From Evernia prunastri (taxonomy: Eukaryota > Ascomycota > Lecanoromycetes > Lecanorales > Parmeliaceae): 64,000 nucleotides of DNA. Below the pieces are notes generated by a model that did no database searches, was not told where the DNA came from, and saw only the letters and a list, made by a program, of their open reading frames with translations. The stretch's first letter is position 1. Every line of letters starts with the position of its first letter. The translations under genes were made by a program, and so were the position numbers. Shown here in pieces: positions 10,154 to 22,059 of this stretch. The stretch covers positions 1 through 64,000 of the forward strand of contig NKYR01000006.1 in the NCBI GenBank assembly GCA_003184365.1. The letters run 5' to 3'.

Positions 10154-11360
10154 GACGACGGTTCAAGGAGGGAGAGGTTGCTGACGGAACAAATGTGGAT
10201 CGGAGAGAGCGTTGTTAACGAATGTTGGCTGTCCTAGTCAAAGACAGAGATATGCTCGTAAAGACAGTGGTTGGAATTTGCGCAAAGATAGGAGACATCA
10301 GAAGCAAGCGGACATCAGAAGGAAGCGACTGTAGTATTTAAATGATTACGCATTATTTCACAGCGCAGAGGGGCATTTCGTTGATTATGCAAATTGCAGG
10401 TCGCCACCAACATTGTTTCTTAGTGCTTGGCAGAGTGAGGAGTTGATTAATTACTCTAAACAGGTCGCAACTCGCATTTGTCGGTCAAGGTAATAAAATA
10501 AACAAACAAGGCATGATGATCCGCCAACCATGAGTACGTTAAGTACTCTAGTAATGTCAGGCTTTCAATTAGGATTTGCGATCATTGCTCCTTTCGTTGT
10601 TGAGCATTGAGTTCTGGCAGCGAAATAATTTCCCCTTACCTCAGTCGGCTGCAATCTATTCGATACGCCCACAAAGATCGTCTCGGCACTATTTGCCTAG
10701 AAAGTACCTCTGATATTATTTTGCCTCTTGATGCATCTCTTCTTTCACCACGGATTGTTGTGATACACAAGCGGAAGGCTGATTTGTTCTCTTAGAGTCA
10801 GCAATCGTAGCCATAAACTATGTCTTCTACCATCATGAAATAAATATATCATGCCTACGAAGGCTTTCTGAATGGCGAAAATTGTGCCATATATATCGGA
10901 GTCAGCAAACCAATGAAGCACCTAAAAGTGAGAGAGCTCCTCAACAGTCTACATTCAGCTGGTCATCTACCGAGGTGGAGTAGATCACTCCTTCCTAATC
11001 TTTTACTAGAGGAAAGACACTGCATAGTTGCGCAAATGCTTAAAGGCGCAATGTCCCAGAATGGCAATTGCGCAGGAAGTCAACAATCCCTTCTTTCTCT
11101 CTCTCTCTATAATTAGCTGGGATCTTGCTCTTCTATCAAGATACACAATGTGCTCGAAACCCGTTGATGGCTTGTCATACGTCAATCTGTCATCATGTTT
11201 CCAATATTCCATCACCTAATGGTGGGGCCATCAGTCGCAAGAGAGCCTTCACAGGCGTGGTGATTGGACTGTTTACTAGGATTTCAAAATGTCCTGTTCC
11301 TGTCTTCTTTCTCTGAATTCCATGTACAGTTCACCTAGCTGATTCGTCCACACGCAGATA
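10154..11360. other. Intergenic DNA, no gene recognised
   Basis: About 1.2 kb with only short, unremarkable frames on both strands. Nothing was supported beyond the likely promoter of the small secreted protein at its left end. Confidence 0.4.
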
Positions 11361-11363
11361 AGA

Positions 11364-12001
11364 CTAAAGGGTCAGGCATCGAGTAAGCCTCTTGGTGCCA
11401 TTGAGCGTGGCGGAGGTACGCCTTAAAGTTTCTGTGCAAGTACTGCTACTGTACTGACTTGGTTTACCTAAATAGAATCTCAGTCTTCGTTCTCGTCTCT
11501 GGTCTTCCCTCTTGACGGCCTGAGCTGGCTTTGCTAGAGATGATGTCCCCAAAGCTGTTCTACCTTCCTACCACGGCCTTATACCATCCGGATCCAGAAT
11601 AATGCATGCCGAGCAGCTCTTCCGGGACATCTCAGTGAGCACAACGTTGTCAAGCACATCGTTCAGGATATTGTAGACGCCTGGGAGATGACAGTGGGCT
11701 TCTGAAAATGTGTACCACTGTTGCTGAATCTGGACGGCCAAGAACATCAAAAAAGGTCTGTCTTTGCACTCAATTGTCGCTACAGAACTTCCGTTGGAAT
11801 TTTAAAACAATTACTGTCGAGTAGCTTGGGGTCATCATTTTCTTTGTCTTGATCTGAAATGGTTGTCTCAAGTTTGAAGTTTTCAGAGTTCTGACCCCAA
11901 GTGGTGTATGCAATCAAATCACGACTCACCACAAGAAGCCTACAACACCCGCCTGTAGTTGCCATATTCCCCTGTACTGCTTCCTTGTGAGATGGTCCCA
12001 T
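11364..12001 (-). pseudogene. Unresolved minus-strand coding fragments
   Basis: Three adjacent minus-strand blocks have protein-like composition. These are 12,001-11,780 (CCRLLVVSRDLIAYTTWGQ, then TTISDQDKENDDP), 11,750-11,568 (VQIQQQWYTFSEAHCHLPG, then LDNVVLTEMSRKSCSAC) and 11,552-11,364 (Arg/Lys-rich). They could be exons of one small gene, with boundaries near 11,780 and 11,560, or remains of a broken one. I do not recognise the family and could not find a phase-consistent full model. Confidence 0.25.
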
Positions 12002-12325
12002 CTCGTGGTGAGTCGGGTGAGTCTTGTCGTAGGCTCAGGGAAAGTGCATGACTTAGATTACGCAACAGACTAGCGGGGACGCGGATAAGACTAAGAATGC
12101 GGCTGAATCTCGACTCCTGCTTGGCGCGTGTTCCTCTACAGTCTGCTCTCCGCCTCAGCCTCACTGCTGCTTCCACTTTATCATGGAAGCACAGCGGCGA
12201 GGTGGAGGGGAGTCCGATCCTATTAGCTGCACAGTGTATATCACTATGATATTCAATGGCTCTATGTTCACGGCGAGCATCTGAGCAACCATCTCACCTT
12301 GCTAGCTTTGCGTCTCTTCCATCCA

Positions 12326-15300
12326 ATGGCTGGTATCGGCGAAGCTACCGCCATCATTGCTGTCGCTCAAGCCGGTATTAGTCTGTCCATGGTCATCATC
12401 GCCTATGTAGGCGATGTCAGAGACGCTCCCAGTAGCGTTGCCCGCATTGGTAACGAGATCAAGAGCACAAGTGGGCGCCTTCAAGAGATCGCAGAGATCA
12501 TTCGAGACAACCCAGTGACCGGGCTGTTGCTGGATAGTGCAGTGGGGGACGCTACCAGGTGCTCCTCCGAATGCGAATTGATCCTCGCTCAGGTTGGAAA
12601 TCTACTTGTAAAAGGGGGATGGAAGAGGGATTCGACAGAGCTAAGCAAAGACGACATTGACACATCTGTTGTCGCGTCTTTGAAGTGGCCTTTCTTGAAA
12701 ACGAGACTAGAGACCCCACGTGTTGAACTCCAGAGGATCAAAGCTGATTTAATGCTGCTCTTTAATGTCGCAATGGCTAGGAAGTATGTATTAATATGTA
12801 ATTGGATCTACATATGCTAACTGTACTAGATCCTCCACCCCCCTAAAGAATGAGTATGCCCGAAAGATACCTCTCCTCACCAGGAAAAAAGAGGAGGCCG
12901 CACGCAAAGCTTGGGAAGCAAGGCAAAAGGCTCGAGAAAGCCAAGACGATGAATATATGACAGGGAAAAGGAGGCCACGTGCATCGCGTAGGCGTACCGA
13001 ACAATTAGCGGAGGAAGATTCCGAGCTCTACCAGCAGTATCGGGAATTTGAGCTGCAAAGAGCTAAGGATCAGGAGGATCGAACAATCCAAGAACGTGCC
13101 GCGCTTCTTCAGGCGGAGGAAGAAAGGAAGAAGAAAGCAGAAGAGGACGCCCAACGCGAGATTGCTCAAAAGGCCGTTGAGGATTACAGACTGCAGCAAG
13201 AGGAACTGAAGGCAAAGACAATGGCTCGAGAGAAGCAGCTGAGTGATGAGCTATCAGCGCTTGGACTTAGTCCTGAGCAAACAGCCTCTATACTAGCTGT
13301 CCCTAGCTTGAATGTTGAGAATGCCATCGGTCTCAGAACCGCGCGTGAAAAATCCACGGAAAGTCAGCGTACTTCAGTTAGTGAGGCCGCTAGGAGGCCG
13401 AAGTCTCAGAGAAAGAGACGAAGCGGCTTTCCGATCAACTTGTTCCCTTGGTATGCCTAGATACCCTCTGTGGCCCCTCCATCCTGGCATGCAGAGACTG
13501 ATGAGCCGTTTTTAGGGGAGGTCATCACAATTCTCGATGGAATCATAGCGAAAGCAGTTCTGTGAAGTCGAAATCGCAAGGAAACGAATCTTTACGAAAC
13601 AACCATGGACTACATGACGAGGTGAGTATTGAGATTTGGCTAGTCGACGTCTTCTCACGACAGCATACCGAGATAGAACCGGCAGAACGATGGTTGAGTC
13701 AGAAATTGAAGACGACAGAGAGGTCTCATGATGTGTGGCATCGCTTCGCTCAGTTGCAGCCCATGTGGCGCATTGCAATTCAAGACTTTTTAGATGTCAG
13801 GAACAAAGCACAGAGGCCTGAACGTGCCTGGAAACTCATACATATTGGACTTCCACGAAGAATGACAAAGATGAGCTTCTTCGGTCATCATCACAGAGGA
13901 CACCTGGTTCGACTCATGGTCTCTCAGCAAAAGAGCGCAGTTCAAAGTGACTTCAGCGATGTTGTCGCTGTCGTTGTCAGAAGATCGCGATCCACCGTTA
14001 AAGCAGAAACATACTTGCCACGCCGATTGGTGTCTATTTCTGCCATTATAGAATCTTCCTACGACTACGAGGAAAGTTTCGAAGTGCCTTCCTATGACGC
14101 TACCTCCGAGCTCCAGAGGTTTACTGACGAAACCCATGTAATGATCCCAGAAGAGATGACACTCAAGCAAGTGAATACACTTGCTAGCCTCACCAAGTCG
14201 TTCATGGAGAGTGGTAAAGGTAAGTTCGGAGAGTCCTCATACATTATCTACCCGCTAACCCCCTCGTAGTACCGTGGGTAGCACAACCTCCGTTCACTTA
14301 TAGATTCTTTGAGACTGTAGTTGAGGAGCGTGTGGACGGCAATTTTGCATATAACCCGGGTCAGGCACTAGGAAGACTTGCGCCTGTTCGCGAACGAGCA
14401 GAGAACCAGCAACAGGTGCGCAAGGCGGATCACGGACCCGAAAATCCTAGGGGATCTGAGGATAAGGTAGAGCGCAGCATCGAATATCTGAAGAAGCTAA
14501 GAGTTGACATCGGCGAATCTCCCGACTCAGAAAATCGAGTGTGGTTTCGTGAGATTGACAGCATGATAGGTGTGTTGGAGAGTCGCTTCTCAAGGCTTGG
14601 TACTCAAAATGCAAAGATCGGCAATGACGAGGGTGCTGACCGTAGACCCTCTACGTCTCATACAAAGCCATATCTTGGTCCCGCAGCGCGTTCATCTAAA
14701 AACGAAATGATCTATGGAGGAGGTGACCTTCAGTCAAGAAATGTCAGGCCAGCCAGCTTCCATAGAGGGAACATGGACAGATGGTCTCCCTCGAGAATGG
14801 CAAGAATGAGGTTGAATTTAAGCCTCGCAGAACGAGGTCTGCAAATGGTCCCGGAAGATGACCTTGAATCGGAATTTTCCGAAAACCTAAAAAGGCCAGG
14901 TCATTACAAGGACTATGATGAAAAAGCCTACGGCCCAGAAAGGGCCCTTCAAGGAATGATGCATCAGCCAAGGGAGAGTATCGAGGGGCTGAACAAGGGC
15001 AGCAAGAAGAAAAGCAACGACTATGGTACACAGACCAAAGACATTGATCTGACGCGGCCGACATACATCAAGGTGCATCGGAAGCATATGAGCCCGGCCA
15101 CTCTGGATGAATATGAATTGCCTTGGGAATGGGATGATGTGAGTCCTGCCCATCGTCTCGCAGGCTGCCCAGCTGACAGAACCCTCCCCAGCGTGATCCC
15201 AATTACATCATAGTTAAGAAGTGGCTCCCAGAGCCCGACCAACTTATACTTTTCGAACACACGAGAGCGATTCGCGAGAGGGAATTGTTGGTGGCTGATA

Positions 15301-16808
15301 TAAAGCGTAGAGCACGGGACGATGATAGAAACAGAGACCAAGAGAGGCCGAAGAGAGGCAGAAGCCTCAACAGAGAAGACACTTGGCCAAACGGTCGCCG
15401 TTCGCAGGCACTTGTCCTAAGCAAGCCTCGTGATCGCTTCATATCTCATAAGTACCCTTCTCGACAATCGACGTACAACGACGGAATCTACGACGAGGGT
15501 ATCCGCGTGCGGGCCATCGATACATCATCTTCTTTGTCACCAGTATCTAGTCCTCATGATACACCTTACGACGCACTCAAGGAAAATCATCCACTTTCCC
15601 TTCCTCCGAGCACAATTTCGAGGCAGCCTGCCTTTTCCAAAGAAGTCGCTTCTGATGACAAGTCTGGGTGGGAGTTCAGGTCGCGCCAGCAAAAGTCATT
15701 GCCAAGCTCTAGAGTCGCGTTGCAGTCTAAGGCACATGCTCCGAGGTCCGTGAAATCTAGCGAAGATGAAGACGAAGATGATGATGATGGAAATGATGAT
15801 GGTTTCCCTGAGCCTGTGATGGACAAGGATGATGCGGATGCTGATCTTATAGCTGAGACCCTTTCACGCTACACTACGTTCAATATCAACGCAAAAGTTG
15901 CCGCTAGTGCCAAATCGTCTTCAACTTCTGAAGCAGACGCGCCGGAGTCACCTACGACAAGAAAAAGTCCCTCCCCGTCCCTGCATGGACACCATATGAG
16001 ATTAGAAGATGTGAACCCAGGCTTAGGAAATGTGCAAACCGAGTGGATCGTGGTAGAAGAGGAGCACGATTCAGTGGCATCCTCCGATTCTTCCTACTTG
16101 CCCGCGATCCCTGAGACCCAGCGGCGTATCAAGGAGAAGGAGGGCGAGATGAGGTCGGAAGCCGAGGTGAAAGCCGGCAAGACTGAACGTGCAGCTCGAA
16201 CCCATAGCGTCGGGTCTGGCCGAAGTTCAGTGCCCTCTTTAGTCGCCTCACCTATCGCAGCGGAAGATGGAGGTGCTAGAGCAGACGATTCCCCCAAGAC
16301 AACGGAGAAAGCGATTTCTCTCTCGCGCGACCGGCGGAAAGGCACACATGCAGACCCCGCCAACGACGAAGAAGAAGACTACTACCGCGAACGAGCCTCG
16401 CATCCTTCGAAGAAGAAGAAGAACAAGAAGAAATTTCGCAGCACAGATGATCTCCGCGATGAGAATCTGGCAGATCCACCACTCCAACCTACTAGTTCAG
16501 CGAACCATACAAAGGACCACGCGGCTCCCAGCGCCAGAAGTAAAAAGACCAAACAAGACCACAGCCCCACCCCGAGCACGCAGGACAGAACCCGTAGCTC
16601 CACAAGCCGAAAGACCCGTCGTCCCAGCCGGTCGTTTTCGTCATCCGAAAGCGATCGGGCTCCGGCGAGGAGGGCGGATACGCAGCTCTACGAGGCTGAC
16701 TCGGAAGGGTCGGGGAGAGGAGGGGGTGCGTTTGGGAGGCGCGACACGTGGAGGCGACCTACGGTTGAGGATGAAGATGTTGAAGAGGGGGAGGAACTGT
16801 ATGAGTGA
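12326..16808 (+). CDS. Large fungal protein: Helo-like N-terminus, coiled coil, DUF8035-like domain
   Basis: Five-exon model: 12326-12783, 12830-13450, 13516-14219, 14270-15138, 15192-16808; phases agree and give 1,422 aa. An optional 48-bp in-frame GTGAGT...CAG intron around 13,622-13,669 would shorten it. N-terminus MAGIGEATAIIAVAQAG with a DVRDAPSS motif resembles fungal Helo_like/STAND N-terminal domains. Next comes a long Glu/Lys/Arg coiled coil (residues about 190-300). Joining exons 4 and 5 creates YIKVHRKHMSP, LPWEWDDRDPNY and LFEHTRAIRERELL at about residues 860-910, which I recognise as the DUF8035 type. The last 450 residues are Ser/Arg/Asp/Lys-rich and disordered. No NACHT or kinase motif was seen. 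Probably a regulatory or scaffold protein of the fungal incompatibility/NLR-associated class; the role is inferred. Confidence 0.75.
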
Positions 16809-17167
16809 TGAGAGGAAGGGGGTACATATGTGTGAGATGCGGGGTTTGGCGCATGTGGGGTGCAAGTGATTTTGAGATACCCTCTTCTGCGATATTGGGA
16901 AGTTTTGTGGTTGTAGGTAGTAGGGGTCTGGTTGGTGGCTCTGTTAGATAGATAGACCTCTAAGCTATTACAAAGATCATCTTTGCTGGAACGCATTTGT
17001 TCTGCTCGGAGATCGAAAACGGATAATCCTCTATCCTCCACCAAGTGCCAAGAGCGTCGAATGACTTTACACGCAGAAAGAAAGCACTGCTCGAAGATGT
17101 GGGTGTTCTCTTGAGGTCTTGAAAGGAACTACATTTCGTTGATCGCTTGCGGACAGATTGGAGATGC
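16809..17167. other. Convergent 3' intergenic spacer
   Basis: About 360 bp between the stop of the large plus-strand gene and the stop of the minus-strand transcription factor. No gene; expected to hold both terminator and poly(A) regions. Confidence 0.4.
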
Positions 17168-19660
17168 TCATATTACAGGTGGTCCATCGGACCCATCGGG
17201 TAATTCCCAATCAAACGTAACATCTCCGTTACCGTTCAAATCAATTAAAGACTGATCGACGAGTCCCTACATAGTTGTCAGTAAGCCGGTCGGTATCAGT
17301 AACTCAGAAGAGGGCTTTGACTCACCCAATCGACATTATCGAACTCACTGAAGACTGTGTTTAGAGGATCTGTAGAACTAGAGCCAGGTGGGTTGTAGTT
17401 GTACAATGGGGCTGCTTGGTCAGCAAGATCAAGTCCATCCATATTCCACGTCTCGGAGTAGCTCACGGCTGCTGTGGACGGCTCGTTTCCGTTGGTCGGC
17501 GCCTGCCTCATAAGTGGTATCTCCGAAGGTGCTTCTGTCGGAATGTTCGGCCTCGGTACTTTGGAGAGCATGATTGCGAGAATGCTCGATGCGCGCCGCG
17601 CATCTCGAGAAAAGGCTCTTCGGGACATCCAGATCTCGTGGGAGTGTCTCAAAGAGTCGTACTTCTCGATCTGAGCCGCCAAGTCCTCTGGGAGTGAGGT
17701 GGCGGATTGCTTGTGAGATTCGTAGAGGTCCAGGCAGGTGATCATTGCTGCCAGGAGAAAGTCGTGGCACGACAGACTCGAGAGCATCCATTTGTGGTCG
17801 TGGAACAGGCCCCCCGGTTGGCACGCTCCGTGAAGCTCGGCTTGATGTTTCAAGATTTGCAGAGCTGCGTCGCCACAAACCGCTCTGGAGTAGCTGAATG
17901 CTGGGTTCGACCTATCCTCGGTGAGATACTTTCTGTGCAGGACGCAGACACTCTTTAGATACACCAGGTCGGAGTACAGCCTGTTCAATATCATGTAGGG
18001 CTGATCTGTGAATGACAAAGCTAGAGGTCTCATTCGAAGACTGGGAGGCACATCCTTATGCGCCTCTTGAAGCTCGGTGTCAAGTTTCATTGTATCTTCA
18101 TACGATGGACTTTTGAAAGACAATGCGTGTCGATAGATACGGCGGAAGATTCTCGCTAGTCGACTTTTGTACCGATAGTATAACATTGGAGTCGAGTCAG
18201 TTGGCGGCCGAGAAGGTGGGAGAGCTTTACAGTCCTCATCGAAATCTGCATCGAATAAATTACGTGGTGGCTCAGTATCACACTCTTCCTCATGGAGTAT
18301 CGCCGGTAGCCCAGCTTGGAAAGATAGCAGAAGATCAAAGGCCTCTAGGATGACAAAAGTCCTTCTCCTCATCTCGCCTTCGAATGGGGAGATATTGGAA
18401 GCATTGCTAGGATCCCTGTGGTATCCCATTTTCATAGCAAGGCGTGCGCTAATCCCCATGATTATCCAGGCGTCGTTGTCTTGTTCTTCTCTCTGTATGT
18501 ATTTGCACACTCCATACAGCAGCATAGCCTCCACAGAGTATGGCTTGGCTTTCTGATATCTACCTGCAATAAGAGCCTGACCAGCCCTGTTAAAGAACCC
18601 CGCTCTCGCAAAACTGTTCGAATGACCGAGCACTTCATAATTATCAACTTCATGATTCTGAGATCCGATGTAGATTGCCGAAAAGAGCATTGAAATCCAG
18701 AGAAAAGAAACGGAAGAGGGTTCCGCCCAAAAAGATTCATACTAAAGATCGATCAGTGCTCTGAACTTTTATCTCGGTCCGCGAGGAACGTGCCTCTCTA
18801 AGGAACTTCGCTGTGTGAAGGATTGCTTCGAGGGTCAGCAGATGGCTCTTCGATTAGTGTGTCATGCTTACGAGTCTGACTATGCATTGAGTTGAAATAC
18901 ACGGAAAGGAGCTGATCCACTGTAGGTCTTGGTGGTAACGAGTTGCAAGCGTCCGCTAGTGTCATTGATTGATTGGTATCAATGAGAACATCAGGACCAT
19001 TGGAGGAAACGGGCGTTGGTATTTCTTCGCTGTCTTCCGACTCCCGCTCAAAAACACCTTGGATGTCGTGGATCTAAGCTTCGTCAACTACCTGTTTAAG
19101 GTTTCCTTTCAGGTGGAACACTGACATTCTCTAGTATCTTTGTCCAATGGGTGGCACTGACATGAGTGTTCTCTGTAAGGTTCATGTTCGAATGCGCTTC
19201 AGGAGACAAACCCGAACTTGGTGGCAAGAGATTATTGAAGCCCTGGTCAGCTGTCGCAGCCTCGGCGGGAATCTTGCCACGATGGCCATCCGAGTCCCCT
19301 TTGGTCGTTCGCATGAGACTAGTGACCATTTCTTCGAGCTTCTGTAAGCGGAGCTGGGCTTCAGAATCTCTGGAATCCCCTCCACCACTCGCGCCGCGGT
19401 TGGAATATGCGCACGAAGTTTCATCCTCTCGCTTTGAGCAGTTCAGGCAAGGAAGTTGTCGATCACACTTCAACCTACGAAGACTATGAGCAATCAATTA
19501 CCGAATGGAGAGTGCCAAAGAAGCCAGACTTCCGAGCCCTACAAGGTAAGCACGATACCGACTGCCGGTTCCGCTTTGTCACGGGGGACTGTGTGCCATT
19601 GGTCGCAGCGTTGGGCTTCGCAACTCGGAAAACATTCTGATGGTGAGATAGTCCGGACAT
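17168..19660 (-). CDS. Zn2Cys6 transcription factor with fungal-specific TF domain
   Basis: Six-exon model giving 742 aa: 19660-19530, 19474-19126, 19073-18872, 18825-18794, 18741-17326, 17266-17168. The first splice completes a perfect zinc cluster: C37-x2-C40-x6-C47-x5-C53-x2-C56-x8-C65 (CLPC, RARKLK, CDRQLPC, LNC). A leucine-rich linker (LQKLEEMVTSL) follows. Middle exons give TVDQLLSVYFNSMH, PILHTAKFLRE, YESFWAEP, the start of the Fungal_trans domain, which continues through YGVCKYIQREEQ, ARLAMKMGYHRDP and MRRRTFVILEAFDLLLS. The C-terminus is acidic (NGDVTFDWELPDG), a plausible activation segment. The intron at 18742-18793 appears to use a GC donor, since that junction alone gives the expected FLREYESFW. 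Nuclear DNA-binding regulator; it shares a 0.9-kb upstream region with the oxidoreductase at 20583, its possible target. Confidence 0.88.
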
Positions 19661-20582
19661 ATCAAGTAATAGCTACGAAAGCTTTATTGATATCACAATT
19701 TCCTCCGGTGGCGCTCTCTGTCTTCTTCATGAGATGAGAATTTCTAAAGTGCTCATCTGCTGAACCAGACGGACACTCCTCTCTTTGGCTGTGGATTGTA
19801 TCACCACCCGGAGTCCCCTGCTATCTATCGCCGACGCATCTCACGGCTTCAACTGTACTGCAGCGTGCACTTAGGCGTTGGGTGGTTGGCTAAGTAAGGT
19901 ACACACGGAGAGAGCCGAGGCTAGAAGGCACTAGTCTAGCGCGGAGGCGGAATAATTATATGGACATCTCTCAGTGACCTGGTCTTTCAAAGGTAAGTTT
20001 TTCTTCTGGATACCAGCACCAGTGAGGTCTCATCGATCATCACAGGCTGACCCAAGCTAATGCATGGTTATTCTCAGAACGGATCATGGCGAGCATAGTT
20101 TGGTCTGCTCGGTCTCATTGCGACCTCGACGTCCGGCATAGCTCTGACGGACCAGGCTCTAGGCTGTTTATGGCGCCACAAAAAAAACTTGGGATCACTA
20201 TCTGCAAGAAGCCGCAATCATCTGTAGCGACTATCCACATCTACATTGGTTGCCGCAATGTACTGAATATACCTGCAAGGACCGAAGGTTCTTCTCCAGA
20301 CTGTCCCTTCGCCGAAGGCCATTCTCTTACAGCATATCATGATCCGGTCTTGAGAGGCTGATAGTAGTATTGGAATTGTCTGATGGGGAACGATCTCTCT
20401 CCACTCGTTTCTTCCGCCGATCCGAACGTTTATATGCAAGGGCGCTCTGGAACGTGAACTCAGACTCCCTTGCCGCAACCTCCGCCATATTTGCTGTCCA
20501 TATAAGACTAAGTGAGCCGGCTCCAGTCCTAAAAGAACCCGGCAAATCTAGACACATCTAAATTAATCATCAGTTTTTGGTA
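19661..20582. promoter_or_regulatory. Shared divergent upstream region (transcription factor / oxidoreductase)
   Basis: A 922-bp spacer between two divergently transcribed genes. No coding model is convincing. As the only upstream DNA of both genes it should contain both promoters. I did not identify specific CGG-type Zn2Cys6 binding sites with confidence. Confidence 0.45.
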
Positions 20583-21574
20583 ATGGCAATTCTCCTTACA
20601 GGTGGCACGGGAAAGACTTCTGGACATATTGCGCGCCTCTTGCGAGAATCCAATGTTCCCTTCGTCCTCGCATCCCGTAGAGGTAACACCGCTGCTCCGT
20701 CGGGAGTGCCAGCAACAACGTTCGACTGGCTTGACTACTCAACGCACGAAAACCCATTCCGGCACGAATTTCCCAATGGAGAGAGGATTTCTGCCGTCTA
20801 CCTCATTGCGCCCGAAGTTCAAGATCCTGCACCTTCAATGAACGTTTTCATCGATCTCGCAGTCGAGAAGCATGGTGTCAAGCGATTCGTTCTGCTATCT
20901 GGTAGCTCACTTAAGAAGGGCGGGTTTTACACGGGGCAAGTGTGGCAGCACTTGGAGGACATCGGTGTCGCCCATACTGTGCTTTTAGCTACGTGGTTTA
21001 TGGGTATATTCCCTGCCTGGTATTTGGTACTGGGAAGAAACGTGTCATGGCTACTAATAGCCGTGTAGAGAACTTCTCGAATTATTCGCATCAGATCGCT
21101 ATCAAAACCGAGGGCAGGATCTACACCGCATGTGAAGATGGCAAGATCCCATTCGTTAGCGCCGCGGATATTGCAGCCGTCGCCTTCCATGCGCTTACAG
21201 ATATCAAACCACACAACACCGACTATAGAATCCTGGGTCCCGAGCTGTTGACATACGATGAGGTTTGTGACTGAGGCTTTGGCTCATCAGTTGGCATAAT
21301 CGTACTCTCTGACAGTGTCACGTAGGCTGCTGCGAAATTCGGTAGCAATTTAGGCCGCGAAGTTGTGCACGTCAAGTGCTCCGAGCATGAGCGAGTCCAA
21401 CAGTTCATGAGTTTGAATATGCCAGAACCGCTCGCAAGATTCATAACCTCCCTCGAAGTTTCCAGTGCCCATGGAGCGGAGGATAGGATGAATAATGTAG
21501 TACAAGAAGTAACAGGACGGTGCCCTCAACCATTCCATGAGTGGGTTATAAAGAACAAGGCTGCTTGGCAGTAG
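20583..21574 (+). CDS. NmrA-like NAD(P)-dependent oxidoreductase, EasG family
   Basis: Three exons (20583-21003, 21069-21262, 21326-21574) give 287 aa in consistent phase. The N-terminus ILLTGGTGKTSGHIARLL is a Rossmann dinucleotide-binding loop. It is followed by FVLASRRG and, after the first splice, WFMENFS and the conserved GKIPFVSAADIAAVAFHALTD and DYRILGPELLTYDE segments. These are diagnostic of the EasG-like (festuclavine/agroclavine dehydrogenase-like) NmrA family, which also has many members outside ergot clusters. No dimethylallyltryptophan synthase or other ergot genes are seen nearby, so an alkaloid product cannot be inferred; a general reductase role is safer. Start ATG at 20583; upstream codons in the same frame are not ATG. 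Divergent from a Zn2Cys6 regulator. Confidence 0.88.
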
Positions 21575-22059
21575 ACAATTTTAGAGCACCTCAAAGCGCT
21601 GACTTGGTTCCTCTTATCAACGGTCTGCTGGTGTATCAGAAGTATGAGCAAAGATACGAGGTCCTTCGGTACTTGGGAATAGGCCGGCTACGTCTTGGCC
21701 CTTCAGTATGTGATCGGGTTCGGCGTTGAGGGGCTGTAGCCAGAAACTCTGGCTTGTAACGTACAGTAGAGGAGCTAAATAATGACTGCCCTACCCTTCC
21801 TTCAAGCCTTCTTCTGCAGTTAGGCATCAGATGAACAAATCTTGCGACCCGACTATCCGCCGCGACTCGAAGACTAACCCCATCTGGACGCGCATCGCAG
21901 TAGCCCACATTAAGTCTAGTTTTCAAGATGGGCTACTCTACAGGGCTGCATGATGGCAAGGCTGTGAGCGAAACAGCATTTACCAGGCTGCAAACTGACA
22001 CCATAGATACATTTTTTCCCAGCTATCCCCAGCTACCCATCAACGACCAAGAGGGCAAA
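21575..22059. other. Intergenic spacer, no gene recognised
   Basis: About 485 bp between two plus-strand genes. The reading frame of the next gene is open upstream to 21,928, but the family start fits ATG 22060, so this is taken as 3' flank plus promoter. Confidence 0.4.

Noticed and set aside
16267..16869. 200-codon Arg-rich plus-strand frame
   Set aside because: Out-of-frame shadow of the disordered tail of the large protein at 12326-16808.
20583..21574. Ergot alkaloid biosynthesis cluster
   Set aside because: Only an EasG-like reductase is present; no DMAT synthase, P450 or methyltransferase was seen in the window.
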